DNA from: Lyophyllum atratum
Lineage: Eukaryota > Basidiomycota > Agaricomycetes > Agaricales > Lyophyllaceae
NCBI GenBank assembly: GCA_014905825.1
Contig: JACGCN010000107.1
Span: 1-53,721, forward strand
Length of the DNA: 53,721 nt
Direction of reading: 5' to 3'
Numbering within the stretch: position 1 is the stretch's first letter; each line of letters opens with the position of its first letter. The position numbers were made by a program, and so were the translations under genes. Positions 32,270-43,700 of the stretch are shown one piece after another. Under the pieces are notes generated by a model, which had not been told where the DNA came from, did no database searches, and saw nothing but the letters and a program-made list of their open reading frames with translations.

Positions 32270-32690
32270 TTAAGACGTTGACTTGGTAGTCAGTGTAGAG
32301 GTGGAGGTATGATCTAGTCTCGATAGTCAACCTATGTAGGCTACTTAGGCATAGCTAGACTTACCTTTCGGTCGACTTGGTGGTTGGCGTTGAGAAGATG
32401 GAAGCTGCGTTCTAGTCTCAATGGTCAAGTTATGTAGGGTACTTAGGAACGATTAAACTTACCTTGCGTGAAGTTGAGGCGTCGACTTGGTAATTAGTCA
32501 AGAGGTCGAGGTATGGATCTAGTCTCGATAGTCAACTTATGTAGGGTACTTAGGCATAGCTAGACTTACCTTTCGGTCGACTTGGTGGTTGGCGTTGAGA
32601 AGATGGAAGCTTCGTTCTAGCGTCGATGGTCAAGTTATGTAGGGTGCTTAGGAACGACTAGACTTACCTTGGGTGAAGTTGCTTTTGGTT
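32270..32690 (-). repeat. tandem intron/microexon-like cassettes
   Basis: On the minus strand four ~105-115-bp segments follow each other, in two alternating types. Each begins with GTAAGT and contains CCTAAGTACCCTACATAA and TTGACCAT/TTGACTAT. Each ends with ACTACCAAG or CCACCAAG and then a short TCGACCGAAAG-like or TCGACGCCTCAAC-like piece before the next GTAAGT. This is what duplication of an intron plus an 11-23-nt microexon would leave. Confidence 0.7.
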
Positions 32691-32699
32691 AACACTAAG

Positions 32700-33158
32700 T
32701 TCGAGGAACCTCGTATAAGGGCGTCGTCCGCTCCCTGCATAGAGATACCGGTGAAGGGGTCAGAAAATGTACATCCCGGTGAAGCGTTTGATAGATACAT
32801 ACCGCTCAGAATTCCAACACGGCTGCCATCAAGGGGATCGACGATCCCCGTCTGACGACACATAGCCCATCCGTTCGTTTGTGTTCAAGCTCACCGCTGA
32901 GAGTGAACACAGGGGTTCGTGGATCCCCACATGTACGTAAGTCTTAACACACAAGGGGGAGACAGCTCTCGTTAGTGGGGATCGACGATCCCCGTCTGAC
33001 AGCACATGGCCTCCAAAGCCGGTTCTCATAACGTGTTTGGTTTCACTCAAGCATCTCAGAGACGGGGATCGAAGATCCCCATGTATACTATGCCTCTGAA
33101 TACAAAACGTACGGCGTGTGTAGTATATAGTATCGTCCCTCAACCCCTGCGCTCGTTC
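32700..33158. repeat. GGGGATC palindromes between two minus-strand genes
   Basis: Palindromes lie near 32836, 32912 (imperfect), 32977 and 33062, in the form GGGGATCGACGATCCCC or near variants, 65-85 bp apart. A minus-strand frame at 32648-32863 could contribute a 5' exon to the small gene below, but this is unproven. Confidence 0.65.
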
Positions 33159-36100
33159 TCAGGCTTCTTCTCGGGCTTCTGGCGTTGATACTTCGGGTAC
33201 GGGTTCCGCCCTGTAGTTGGCGGGTGGCAGCGGACTGAGCGTCCCGCTTGGCTTCCGTGCAGCCCCAAAGAGTGTAGGCTGACGCATTGAAGGTACGGCT
33301 AGATCGAAATTAGTGCATGCTGAGAGGATGTTATATATCAAGTCTCACCTCGAGAAGTCGAAGAAGATGCAACGGCATTGTCTTGCCGAATTGGAGGAGC
33401 AACTAAGTCGACTTGTAAGCACGGCAGAAACTGGAGCACTTGGGAAACGCACCCTGCGATGTCAAAGCATTTGCTGGTGGCTGAGGCACCGACGAAGACG
33501 TTGAGGGTTGCCGGCCAGGATTCGCGCCTGCGTTAGCTGACGGATGGCGAGAAGAAGGGAGAGGAGGGTTCGGTCCCTGCATTGGCTTAGCTGGCAGCTG
33601 CAGCGGGACCCTCTTCGGCTGAATGAACTCTGATAATAACTCGTTAGTACATGGGTTGGACAACAGTGATAAAACTGACGTCTGCTAGGCAGCGTGGACA
33701 GCATAGAAGGAGGGCGTCCTGATGAAGGTTGGTTACCGTCTTTTTGGTGCTGTGATACTAAGTAGAAACGTTGTCAGCAGATACGAAGAGGCGAACAGCT
33801 AGGAAAACTGACCCGGGGAAGGCATTGTCATTGAAGACTGGGGTGACGACGATGGATATGGCATCGGGGAAGAGGAGTTGGCAACACTTTTTGCACTCGC
33901 AGACTCTGGTCTTTGCGCAGACAAAGCAAACGGGTTGAAGCCAGACCTCATTCGCGGCGGTTCAGCTGCTGGTGGAGCAGGCACTGGACGAGGAGCAAGA
34001 GCAGGCGCCTGACGAGAAGCAGGAGGAGGCGCTGGATGAGGAGCGAGGAGCAGGCGGAGGACGAGTCGAGATTGCTGCTACAGGGAGGTTGCGAGGGTTG
34101 GACTAATCTAACGCAGTTGAGCATACGGCATTCGTGATAACAACAGGAAGCGCACCTTGTCTATGCCCCATCGGCGAATCCTGGGGAGGGCCCGCCGCAC
34201 CCCAGAACAAATCGTCAGAGCCCATTTCGTAATCGCCATCGTTGTGCGACGACCCCCTGTCGCTCGGAGAACTCAAAAGGTGTCGCTGTCTCTTCTTGAC
34301 CTTTGCAGCCTCAGGACTATCTATATACAAGACTCTTGTAAGGGTGTGAAATCGCATGGTATATGTGTGTCACACTCACCGGGAATAAGAAGGTCTCGGC
34401 GACGAAGTCCCGTTTGAGGCGGAGGTGTGTTGGGCTCGGACTCGTCTGCCGGAGCTGTAAACCTTAAGTCAGCGAGGCGGATGAGAGATCGACGGAGGGG
34501 ACTTACGTTCGGTGGATACGGGACGTGAGACCATGGACTGGTCAGTATCCTCGTATGCGCTCGAAACTTCGGAGCGGTGATCAGTAGTTGTACCGGGGTC
34601 TGTAGAATCTCCGCCGTTGGGCCCTAGACCTGGGAGGATGGCGTCGTCATCCATGGGGACTTGATCAGCAGCGGTCGCCGGCTCGTCGTCGCCGATGTCA
34701 TCTATCACAATGACCTTCTTCTTCCTCACTTTCTTTGGCTTCGGACGAGCCGCCTCATCGCCAGCGGTGGATTTGTTCTCGGTGACCTTCTTCCCTTTAC
34801 CCTTACCCTTTGTGGGGGCCGGCTGTTCGTCATCCTCGTCGAGGTCATCCTCGGGACGAGAAAGGGTCAGTCCCTTAAGCAGCCTGACCTGCTCCTTGAG
34901 CTTCTCTGTACCGACGGATAAGTAGTGCTTCAGCGCGCCTGAAGAATGCACATACCTGGTGCGTCTTAACACTTAACCACCTTCTTCTGCGGATGCCGCC
35001 ATGAACGACCACGGATCTGTCGCTCATCTTGAGCGCTCCACGGCTGGTCCTATGTGAGTTGTCAGCATAAGAATTCTCTCTTGAAGAGATGGCGGACTTA
35101 CGAGGAAAATGATGACTGATGCCACGGTGAGGTTAAGTCCAGTGCCGCCCACCGCTGAAACAATGAGCACCCGGAACGACGGGTCGGTCTTGAACTGGTG
35201 GACGATCTTGTTTCGCTGCTTGAATGTTGTGTCGCCGTCGATGTACTTATGGTCGATACCGTAGAGGGTGAGAATCTGTAACAAGTCGGCGGTCAGCTAC
35301 GTAAACGTTTCACGATAAGATTCTTTTCAGACTTACGTTGCGGAGCAGAGGGCCAAGAGACGGAAATTCTTGGTAGATGAGGATCTTCGTTTCCTGTGAG
35401 ACCTTCTCCCCGGGATTCGGAGGCGGGATGTCTGGGAATTCAATACCGTCGTCGAAGATCATGTCGGGGGCGTTGTCGTCAGTGAGTATATGCCTGACCA
35501 TGCGTGCGCAGGTGTCGATCTTCGTAGACTTCTGCGTGTCCCATTCGGCCAGAGAGTGGAATACGGGTATGGGGTCGTCCATGTCCAATCTTGCGAATCC
35601 GACGGACATCCGGTGGTGGATGTAGAAGCTTCGAGACACAATCATCAGGACGCCATTAGAAGCCGAGACACTATAAGGGTTCTGTTAGCGTGGACCGAAT
35701 TCGATAGACCATGCCAATTTGTACCTCTCCTTAGTAGCGTCCGCAAGGTCCGTGATAATGGCAATCTCCTCGTCGGTGAGTTGCACGACCACCAAGAACT
35801 CTTCGTACGGCGGGATGGAGATGAGCGGGTTCCTCTGCCAGTTCAGGCTGTTTATGGTACGTCGCAGGATGCGCCCCTCGAACTGCGCTTGTAGCCGCTG
35901 AGCGATCTCAAGTTGACACGCCTTGATCGCGTCGTTCGCCTCGTCCAAGTCTTCCGAGTTATTGCCTTTTACTCTCCTGAGGGTGCTCACGTCGGCTCGC
36001 TCCTCCTTGAGAGCGGTGTCGCTGTGGAAGTGAGGGAGTCCAATAAGTCGACCCATGCCGGCGACGTCCTATACCCATGTCAGCGCTGTGGCAGGGAGGA

Positions 36101-36290
36101 CGTAGACTGTGCTTACCTTCGTGGATGTTTGAAGAGGGGTGGCAGTCAGAACGAACCGTAGTACCGATCGCTCCAAGATTAAGAGCGCCGAGGAATGCTT
36201 AGCGCCGGTGTTGCGGTACATGTGGGCTTCGTCGAGGGTGATGGAGAGGTACCTAGTATACTTCCCCGGGGTCTTCGCGCGAAGACCCCG
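33159..36290 (-). pseudogene. SNF2-family helicase, 5' half lost
   Basis: The minus strand encodes SNF2 motifs II (SITLDEAHMYRNTG), III (VLTATPLQTS), IV region (LYGIDHKYIDGDTTFKQRN), V (SAVGGTGLNLTVASVIIFL) and VI (DQPWSAQDERQIRGRSWR). They are split by short GT-AG introns at about 36115-36070, 35690-35670, 35335-35285, 35100-35050 and others. A basic/acidic tail with GKGKGKK and VRKKKVIVIDD follows, then a Pro/Ser-rich C-terminus ending at TGA 33159-33161; the exon joins in this tail are approximate. Such ATPases remodel nucleosomes or translocate on DNA. Walker A (motif I) and everything upstream are missing: the frame meets a 24-bp palindrome at 36267-36290 and then ~360-bp satellite. I therefore call it truncated. 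Confidence 0.8.
36267..36290. repeat. perfect 24-bp palindrome at the helicase/satellite junction
   Basis: CGGGGTCTTCGC is followed at once by its reverse complement. One arm is helicase coding sequence (the RGLRAKTPGK region); the other faces the satellite. Confidence 0.9.
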
Positions 36291-37350
36291 TGCAACTTTC
36301 CTGCCATGTGGAGGGTCCATTTCTGCGCAAATCTTTTTGTACCAAGGTGCATTCTGGACCATTTACATCATATAAAGTGGGCACAAGTGTCCGTTTGAGC
36401 ATTTTGTATACATACCCTATTTTACAGCAGAATCAAGTAAGGGATCATTCCGAGTCAGAAATTTGGAGTAATTCAGCCACAGGGCACTGTTCCCTGACTC
36501 TGCCGGACTATATACGAGTTGTGCCCACTTTTCCTATGTCATAGCTACATGACAAATCAAAAATCTCGTCAATCCGACCAAAACTGCCCCTTCAATGCCG
36601 CAGGAAAGTTTAAAAATCGATCGTTACCGACCCGCTTGGGTAGCGAAACTTTCCTGCGATGTGGAGGGTCCGCGTCTGGCCATTTTTTTTTGTACCAAGG
36701 TACATTCTGGACCATTTACATCATATGAAGTGGGCACAAGTGTCCGTTTGAGCATTTTGTATACATAGCCTATTTTACAGCAGAATCAACTAAGGGATCA
36801 ATCTGAGTCAGAAATTTGGAGTAATTCAGCCACAGAGACCCGCCCCCTGACCCTGCTGCTGCATATACGAGTTTTGCCCACTTCTCCTATGCCATAGCTA
36901 CATGACAAATCAAAAATCTCGTCAATCCGACCAAAACTGCCCCTTCAATGCCGCAGGAAAGTTTAAAAATCGATCGTTACCGACCCGCTTGGGTAGCGAA
37001 ACTTTCCTGCGATGTGGAGGGTCCGCGTCTGGCCATTTTTTTTTGTACCAAGGTACATTCTGGACCATTTACATCATATGAAGTGGGCACAAGTGTCCGT
37101 TTGAGCATTTTGTATACATAGCCTATTTTACAGCAGAATCAACTAAGGGATCAATCTGAGTCAGAAATTTGGAGTAATTCAGCCACAGAGACCCGCCCCC
37201 TGACCCTGCTGGTGGCATATACGAGTTTTGCCCACTTCTCCTATGCCATTGCTATATGACAAATCAAAAATCTCGCCAATCTGACCAAAACTGCCCCCTC
37301 AACGCTGCAGAAAGGTTTCAAAATGCATGTTTACCCACCTGTTTGGGTGA
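36291..37350. repeat. ~360-bp satellite, three copies
   Basis: Copies begin near 36291, 36648 and 37008. Shared words are CTTTCCTGCGATGTGGAGGG, GTACCAAGGTACATTCTGG, AAGTGGGCACAAGTGTCCG and CCAAAACTGCCCCTTCAA. The second and third copies are nearly identical; the first is more diverged and the third fades out near 37330-37350. Confidence 0.9.
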
Positions 37351-40218
37351 TGTAACCTGCCTACAACAGGACAGCGTGTAATCCTAGGTTAAGGAAGAGC
37401 CCATAGTGCAGAGGTTTGTCAATCACTGCACACAAATATACATGCGTTATGCCAGCAGGGGTTCAATTCCTTAGATCAGCCATTCGTTTAGACTCGATCC
37501 CAGTCGCCTTGCCAGTTATCGTAATGTTTTATCTCAATGAGAGCATGCAATGTTTAATCAGAAAAATGAGGTGTTCCGTTTGGGATTGTGTGAGGGGGGT
37601 AATAACTTCCAAGGCGACTGGTAGGGAATAACCGTAATCTAGTACAGGCCAAGTTTCAAACACCGACATTTTCTATAAAAGGCAGAAATCATACCACGTG
37701 AGTGCTATAATTGAGATCCGGTAGTAATTACACACCAACAGTGTACCATATCCGTAACGGCTGGTATCGAGACTACATTCGGTTCATATTCAATTCTCAA
37801 TCAATTCTAATTTTTCATGCTCGGAATCCCGGCGCAGGCATTCCTGTAGCGTGATTGTGTTGTGGTGTACAAGCGCCCCTTGCTCAGTAGTATCTTGCGG
37901 GTATCATCATATCAGCATTGTCGCAGCCTGGGTTCGACTCCCTCGGGTGACATTATCATGTCATGGATAGGATTTTTTGCCTGGAAGCATAAGAAACCGT
38001 GACTCAACCATTCATAGCATAGGGTTAGTGTATTAAACTGTATTTAAAACAGTTGCACTCCCTGGTCCAGCAACGACTCAGCCTGAAAACGACCGACAGA
38101 CTGATGATAAAGCAATACCTCGACTCGCCGCTTCATAGATGGCACGGAACATCGATCACTTTGGTGGGTAGTTATTTGCCAGTTATCTGCCCGGCAATAT
38201 CCGAGCCTGCTGGCTTTTCGTTCTGACTTGTGCTGCAGTGCATCTGAAGCCTTGTAGAGCGGTGTGTACGTACCGACACATGAATAGAACTAGGTAGTCT
38301 AGCCGCTTGCTGTATAGTGGGGAGCGAGGTGTGCAATATACAAAACAGTTATCTGCCACCACCAAAGTTATCTGCCATAAGCCGAGTTATTCGCCACTTA
38401 TTCATCAAGGCGCATCGCGACCTCTCCCACTGCACACCATTTCTAGATTCTCGCGCTCAACCTCAAGCTACCAGCATCACCGGACGAGAACCGGTAGGTT
38501 GTTCTGTTCCTGTCACAAGATGCAATCATGCAGTCACCCTGATGACCAGATTGAAGATCCAGTAAACGACGCGGAGCGAGTACTTAATTCCAGACGAACA
38601 CCGCAAACAGAAGACTGTTCGTACCTGCCGTCGTTGCCGACAAGAAACGTATCCCGGGAATAGTAACATTCTCAACCGCCCCCATCGTATGCGTAGTTCG
38701 GTATAAAAAGTGTATGTGGCTGCCGCGGGGACGATAACGGAAAGACATGTACCTGGGGAACTCGATAGATATAATTATGCTGTTAGACCCCTCAATGTAT
38801 GCGCTGTTCCTGACCTTCTTTCAAGTGTCTGAAGTGACCTCTTCGCTTTCTTTTTCTTTCTTTTTCCCTTTTTTTCCCCCTCGAACAGCCACCTACACCA
38901 CCGTCGGTTCAGGGATGTGGGACCCACCTGGGAAGGCGGGATGTGAAATTTATAGCCATTTTGATGTCAATTGATCAACAATTCAGCAGCGTCAATTTGA
39001 GGTCAAGACCTTCGATGCAAGGCTGATGTCGAGTGTCTGAGGTAATATTGCAGCGCCCCCTGTGACGGTTCTATAATCCGTAGCCCGGGTTTGGGGTAAA
39101 CTTTCATTTGGTCTGGGTTGTGCATTCGTTTGCGGGGATGTATACCATTGTACACGGTACAGTACATACATGCTACTTAGTAAAACTATGAGAAACTTGG
39201 AACTTGGGGACGGTGACCATGCACGACCTGACGGCACGACCGGTTCCCTCCATGATTCATCTCGCTCCCAATCCATTATTTTCATGCAAGCCAGCCAACT
39301 CTGTGTCCTTCCCTCTTCCCCCCCACCGTGTTTCGAGAATGTCGAATGGCCGCGCCGCAGATCATGGCAAACAGAATGCCCTGGATCGACGAGCGGCTAA
39401 CAGTTGAGCAGCGAGGAGGCGCTCCACATGGAGTGGGGATGCTACGAGGGCATAGATACCATTAGTGAGTGTCTGAGAAACCAATAAATGGGCTCACCAT
39501 AATCATCACGTCGGCATTGGGAATGGCGTTCGTATGCGAAGGCGGAGCAAAGTGGTGGGCGATGGTCAAGAGCAACCTGCACACAGCGGACTTAGAAAAA
39601 AAATTCAATCATAACGCGTGATAGTCTTGTTGATTATGCTTCGAAGGGTCACAAGTTGGATGTGGGATTGAGCTGCAGGTCGAGCTCAATCTGAGGTCGT
39701 TGCGTTAAGGTAGATCAGAGCCTTTGTTGTTGTCAAGTTGATCTAGAAACTAGCGTTAATTGGATAAGGAAGATTTGTGATCTAAACAGACTCATTTCGA
39801 CGTGGATATTGTAAAAAATGCAAAACATCAGAACCGCCTGGCTTTCAACCGAAATGGGCACCATATCCGTACCAATTTGATGCTGCTGAATATACGCCAA
39901 ACAAACATCGCGTGTACAAACGGTGGTGTAAGTGGTCTGAAAACCGATGGCACAGCATTGCCAGGACGGTACTTGAGGACGGAATTGTAATATATTTTAC
40001 AATGTGTTGTGGCTCAACTGTCCGGTGTGCTAACATTTGCGGGCTTTCAAAAAGCCCATGGTCCAGTGTTCGATTCCCGCTCACGGTGAATATTTTCAAC
40101 ATTTTGTCTTTGCGCGGTTAGGTTACTTGTCTCTGTGGTTTGTCTCCGCCGCTTCGTCTCTCAGCCATTTGTCTGTCTCCCTTTTTTCATATGTACATAT
40201 AGATAATCTCGAAAATCT
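37351..40218. other. long gene-poor stretch
   Basis: No gene is seen over about 2.9 kb. B-box-like words occur at about 37929 (GGTTCGACTCC, plus) and 40064 (TGTTCGATTCC, plus). They sit in sequence that only loosely resembles tRNA-derived SINEs. Open frames such as 38307-38663 and 39802-39990 have no recognisable motif. Confidence 0.5.
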
Positions 40219-40590
40219 CCACCATACAGTTAATTCAAGCAGAGTTGCACTTGTTGCGCAGGACTGATTATGTAAATGCTGACATAAATTGTTTTGTTAC
40301 CTCTTCCGTCTCGAAATTTTCAACTAGGCTTCATGCTCACAATGTGAGCACAAAATGGGTAGAATTGGACAATATCGAGACCTACTATGGCCGTTCCCAC
40401 CATACAGTTAATTCAAGCAGAGTTGCACTTGTTGCGCAGGACTGATTATGTAAATGCTGACGTAAATTGTTGTGTTACCTCTTTCTTATCGAAATTTTCA
40501 ACTAGGCTTCATGCTCACAATGTGAGCACACAATGGGTAGAATTGGACAATATTGAGACCTACTATGAGCCGTTCCTTACAACAGATCTC
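40219..40590. repeat. tandem duplication, ~178-bp unit
   Basis: Two near-identical copies start with CACCATACAGTTAATTCAAG (40220 and ~40398). They contain GGACTGATTATGTAAATGC and ATGCTCACAATGTGAGCAC, the latter with a TGCTCACA/TGTGAGCA palindrome. A fragment of the unit recurs at about 51531. Confidence 0.9.
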
Positions 40591-40629
40591 GCGTGTGACA
40601 CCATCTCCATGGATCGGGCTCGTTGAAAA

Positions 40630-40700
40630 ATAATGGCATCATGTCGACTCGAACCGTATCGCTCGTCCGTTAGGCCACGCTAAGGGTTACCAGGTTCCCG
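40630..40700 (-). pseudogene. tRNA-derived relic with A and B boxes
   Basis: On the minus strand TGGCCTAACGG matches the A-box consensus, and GGTTCGAGTCG is a near match to the B box. The boxes are too close together for a complete tRNA, so an internal deletion is likely. Confidence 0.4.
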
Positions 40701-40790
40701 CTTTAGGCACTGACCACAGCTACTATTTTCGCACCATCACATCAATATCCGAGCCATCCTTTCCCTTGTACATCCAACAAGTGTATCGTC

Positions 40791-43700
40791 ATGCCCAACC
40801 TGTGAGTAAAGATTTATGCTTCGATCACCGTATCCTATCTGATTCCCCACCTTACAGCAATATATGTGCCGTGACAGGCTGTCCGAGGCCTCACATGAAC
40901 ATGGCATCGAAGAGCGACCGCCGCAACCACGCCCGCGCCTACCATACAGGCACCAACACTTTCATATGCAATGGTGCGTCCCGTTCTGATTAAAAAATGG
41001 TGCATCCCCTCCCTACAACGAACATGCAGGGAGATCCATGACCGTACAACGCAATCCCGAGACGCAGCTTATCCCGTGTCCGTGCGGTGAAGTCTCGCAT
41101 GCCCGCTATTCGTACCATAACATTTACCAGATATGCCGGATGGAAAAACATCCCGAGCCAGGAGCGATGGTATATTTGGACGTACCCTTCGATGCGCAAC
41201 AGGAAGGGTCTCTTCAGAACAAGAAACGAAAGCAGAAACGGCAGGCGCCGGCCAAGGCCATAGGTGACACGACAATGGGAGAACTCGAGGGCGCTGGGCC
41301 GTCATCTATACAGCCACCATCTGCAGACTCCCTCAGTTCATCGCCGCCCGATTTATCTCGTCACGCGACGCTCGCCCCCGAACTGCCCTTGATCGAAAGG
41401 GATTACCTTGGATTGGCCGAGCGCACATATCCCCCCCCCTTCACCGGTCACCTTCTCCATATACACCTGGAAACGATACCGATATGAATATGACCACAAC
41501 CCCAGCCGCTCCGCTGCATCCAGACATAGAAATGCGCAGCGCTCATACTCCTCCTGAGCATCCGCAACCAGACGCGGCGCACAGCACGTTACTAGATGAA
41601 CTGGACGAGGATAGCGCCCCGCAAACTCCTCCACAATCGGATGAAGAAGATCTTATCGAAGAACAGGAGCCGTACAATGACGATGATTCACTCCAGGGCC
41701 CAGTTCCTGCCGTCGTGTCCCGCGCGAGAGCGGACGAAATCCTCAAACAACTCTCGGTCTACGAGCTATCAGTCGACCCTACATACAACCGTATCATATG
41801 CCTCTTTTGCGAATCTCTCGTACCGTTTTCCCGCATATATGCTCACGCCATGAAGCATACTCGTGGCAACAATCGCAAGTTTACGGAAGAACGTCGACTT
41901 CCGTCGAAAGCTATCCTCGAAGAACTTCTCTGCTTGCTCAATGCCCATCGACCCGTCAAATTACCAACGGGACCCATAACCCCGTTTGAAGGTCTCACCC
42001 CGCTCGAGGGCATCCAATGCACCGTCCCCACATGCGAGAGCCCCCACGTCATATACTCGTCCAAACGGATCTTCAACAGACATTGCCAAGAGGAGCATCC
42101 AGAGAACCCACTGCATGCTCGTCCATACCGTGCCGTTCACTGCCAAGCCCTCAGCAAATATCGATGTGAACGCCAGTATGTCGAAATCACCTACGTACCG
42201 CAAACCCAAGTAGATGCTCTGGAAGAGATACTCGCGCATTCCAAGGCTATCGGATTAGGGGATCTGCCTGATACATATACCCCTGCCATCAACCCACACG
42301 CACGGAACGTCATATACTCCCTTACAGATTGGGACCTTTTGATAGAGGGGCGCAACCTCTCTGATTTGCGGCTCTCCGTACACCCTGTCAACAAAGAAAC
42401 CGAGGTTGACCTCGACCGTCTCATAGCGCTTACTCGGGAGTACTATCAAGAAGTTGCGGGTCGTCTCCGAGACCTCGACGTCCTTACCCGCCGCCTCATC
42501 AGGTCCGCGGAACCCACGTAAGTTTCTTCTGAAAGTCGGCAGCACTTTGCTCATAAATTGGCAGTCTCAATACCGATGCCCGTCCTTTCATGAAGCCGCA
42601 ACAGACCAGCACTCTTGACAAATATGCCGACTACATCAGCCAATTCGTGATATTTCTCCTTCGCCACTTGCGCAACCGGTGCCAGACTACATGATCCCCC
42701 TGCATCCCGATACTCTGGGCTACCTCACCTCGCTTCAGGAATTGCTCCAAGGCTCCAAAAGTCAAGACGCTGTCATTGTACAAGAATTGCATCGGAGTAT
42801 ATGGTCTTTGCTCTCGCAACCGAGCCCACAATTTCTACAATGCGCAACACATGACCCATTCACCCGCTTCCTTCTCGTCGACCATTTGTTTGATGACAAT
42901 GGCGCCCTTAAACCAGCTGTTCAATTTCCACACAACATTGCTCGTGCTCAGTGGGGATTTCGAGCGACAGCGTGTTGGGAGGTCATGCGCATCAGCAAGG
43001 AGACAGGAAAAACAGCTCAGAGGTCAGATCTTCCGTCTATTTGCTGATATATTTAGTTACCATGTTTTCAGCTGCTACGAAGAGTACATCAAGCCCTGGA
43101 TCCACGATGGCGGCCAGCACATGTTCAATGTGATGCGCCAATACATGAAGCTCCTCACGACCGTGGCGAAGCAGCAGCCAGGTCTCGCACGTTTCAACTG
43201 GGATATGCAGAAAACCGTCCTCAGCATCGACGGACACGCCATCGAGCTCAAAGTGTTTTACCAGACGATTCATATGACCATCACGCGAGTTGAACACCTC
43301 ATTGATACACTCTTCCGAGGATGCCCCTACGATGACATCCTCTCCTTCATAGACTTTCGCATCGATCCCAGTGCCCAACGCACTCAGCACTGGTTCAGGG
43401 ACCAGCCCCTGAAGCGCGACATACAGTTCTCCATTTTCGCGCACGAAGACAACGGCTGGCACAAGTTTGAGCATCGATTGCTCCACCATTTGTCTTTGGA
43501 TAACAAACTCTTCCAAACTGTCAACGGCGTCTTGAAAGCTCGATCTACTGGTAAGCGTATCATCGATATCCATTCTAACTCACTTGACATCATATGTCTC
43601 AGGACTCTGGGCGTGGTTTGGGCTGTTGGACGAAATCGTAGGGCTTCTCTTCTGCCTTTCGTCAACGACATGGGGAGGAGGCGCCCGAGGAAGCGAGTGC

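Noticed and set aside
37895..37955. tRNA gene around the GGTTCGACTCC word
   Set aside because: A B box is present, but I could not build an acceptor stem or find a fitting A box.
40010..40090. tRNA-Leu(CAA) with stem GGGCT/AGCCC
   Set aside because: An anticodon-like hairpin and a partial B box occur, but the T stem has three mismatches and the acceptor ends do not pair.
41440..41508. Intron 41447-41508 that would remove the first helicase frame break
   Set aside because: It is possible (GTCACC donor, CCCCAG acceptor, frame restored) but the donor is weak. A one-base change in the adjacent C9 run explains it equally well, so I list it as unresolved and not as a called intron.
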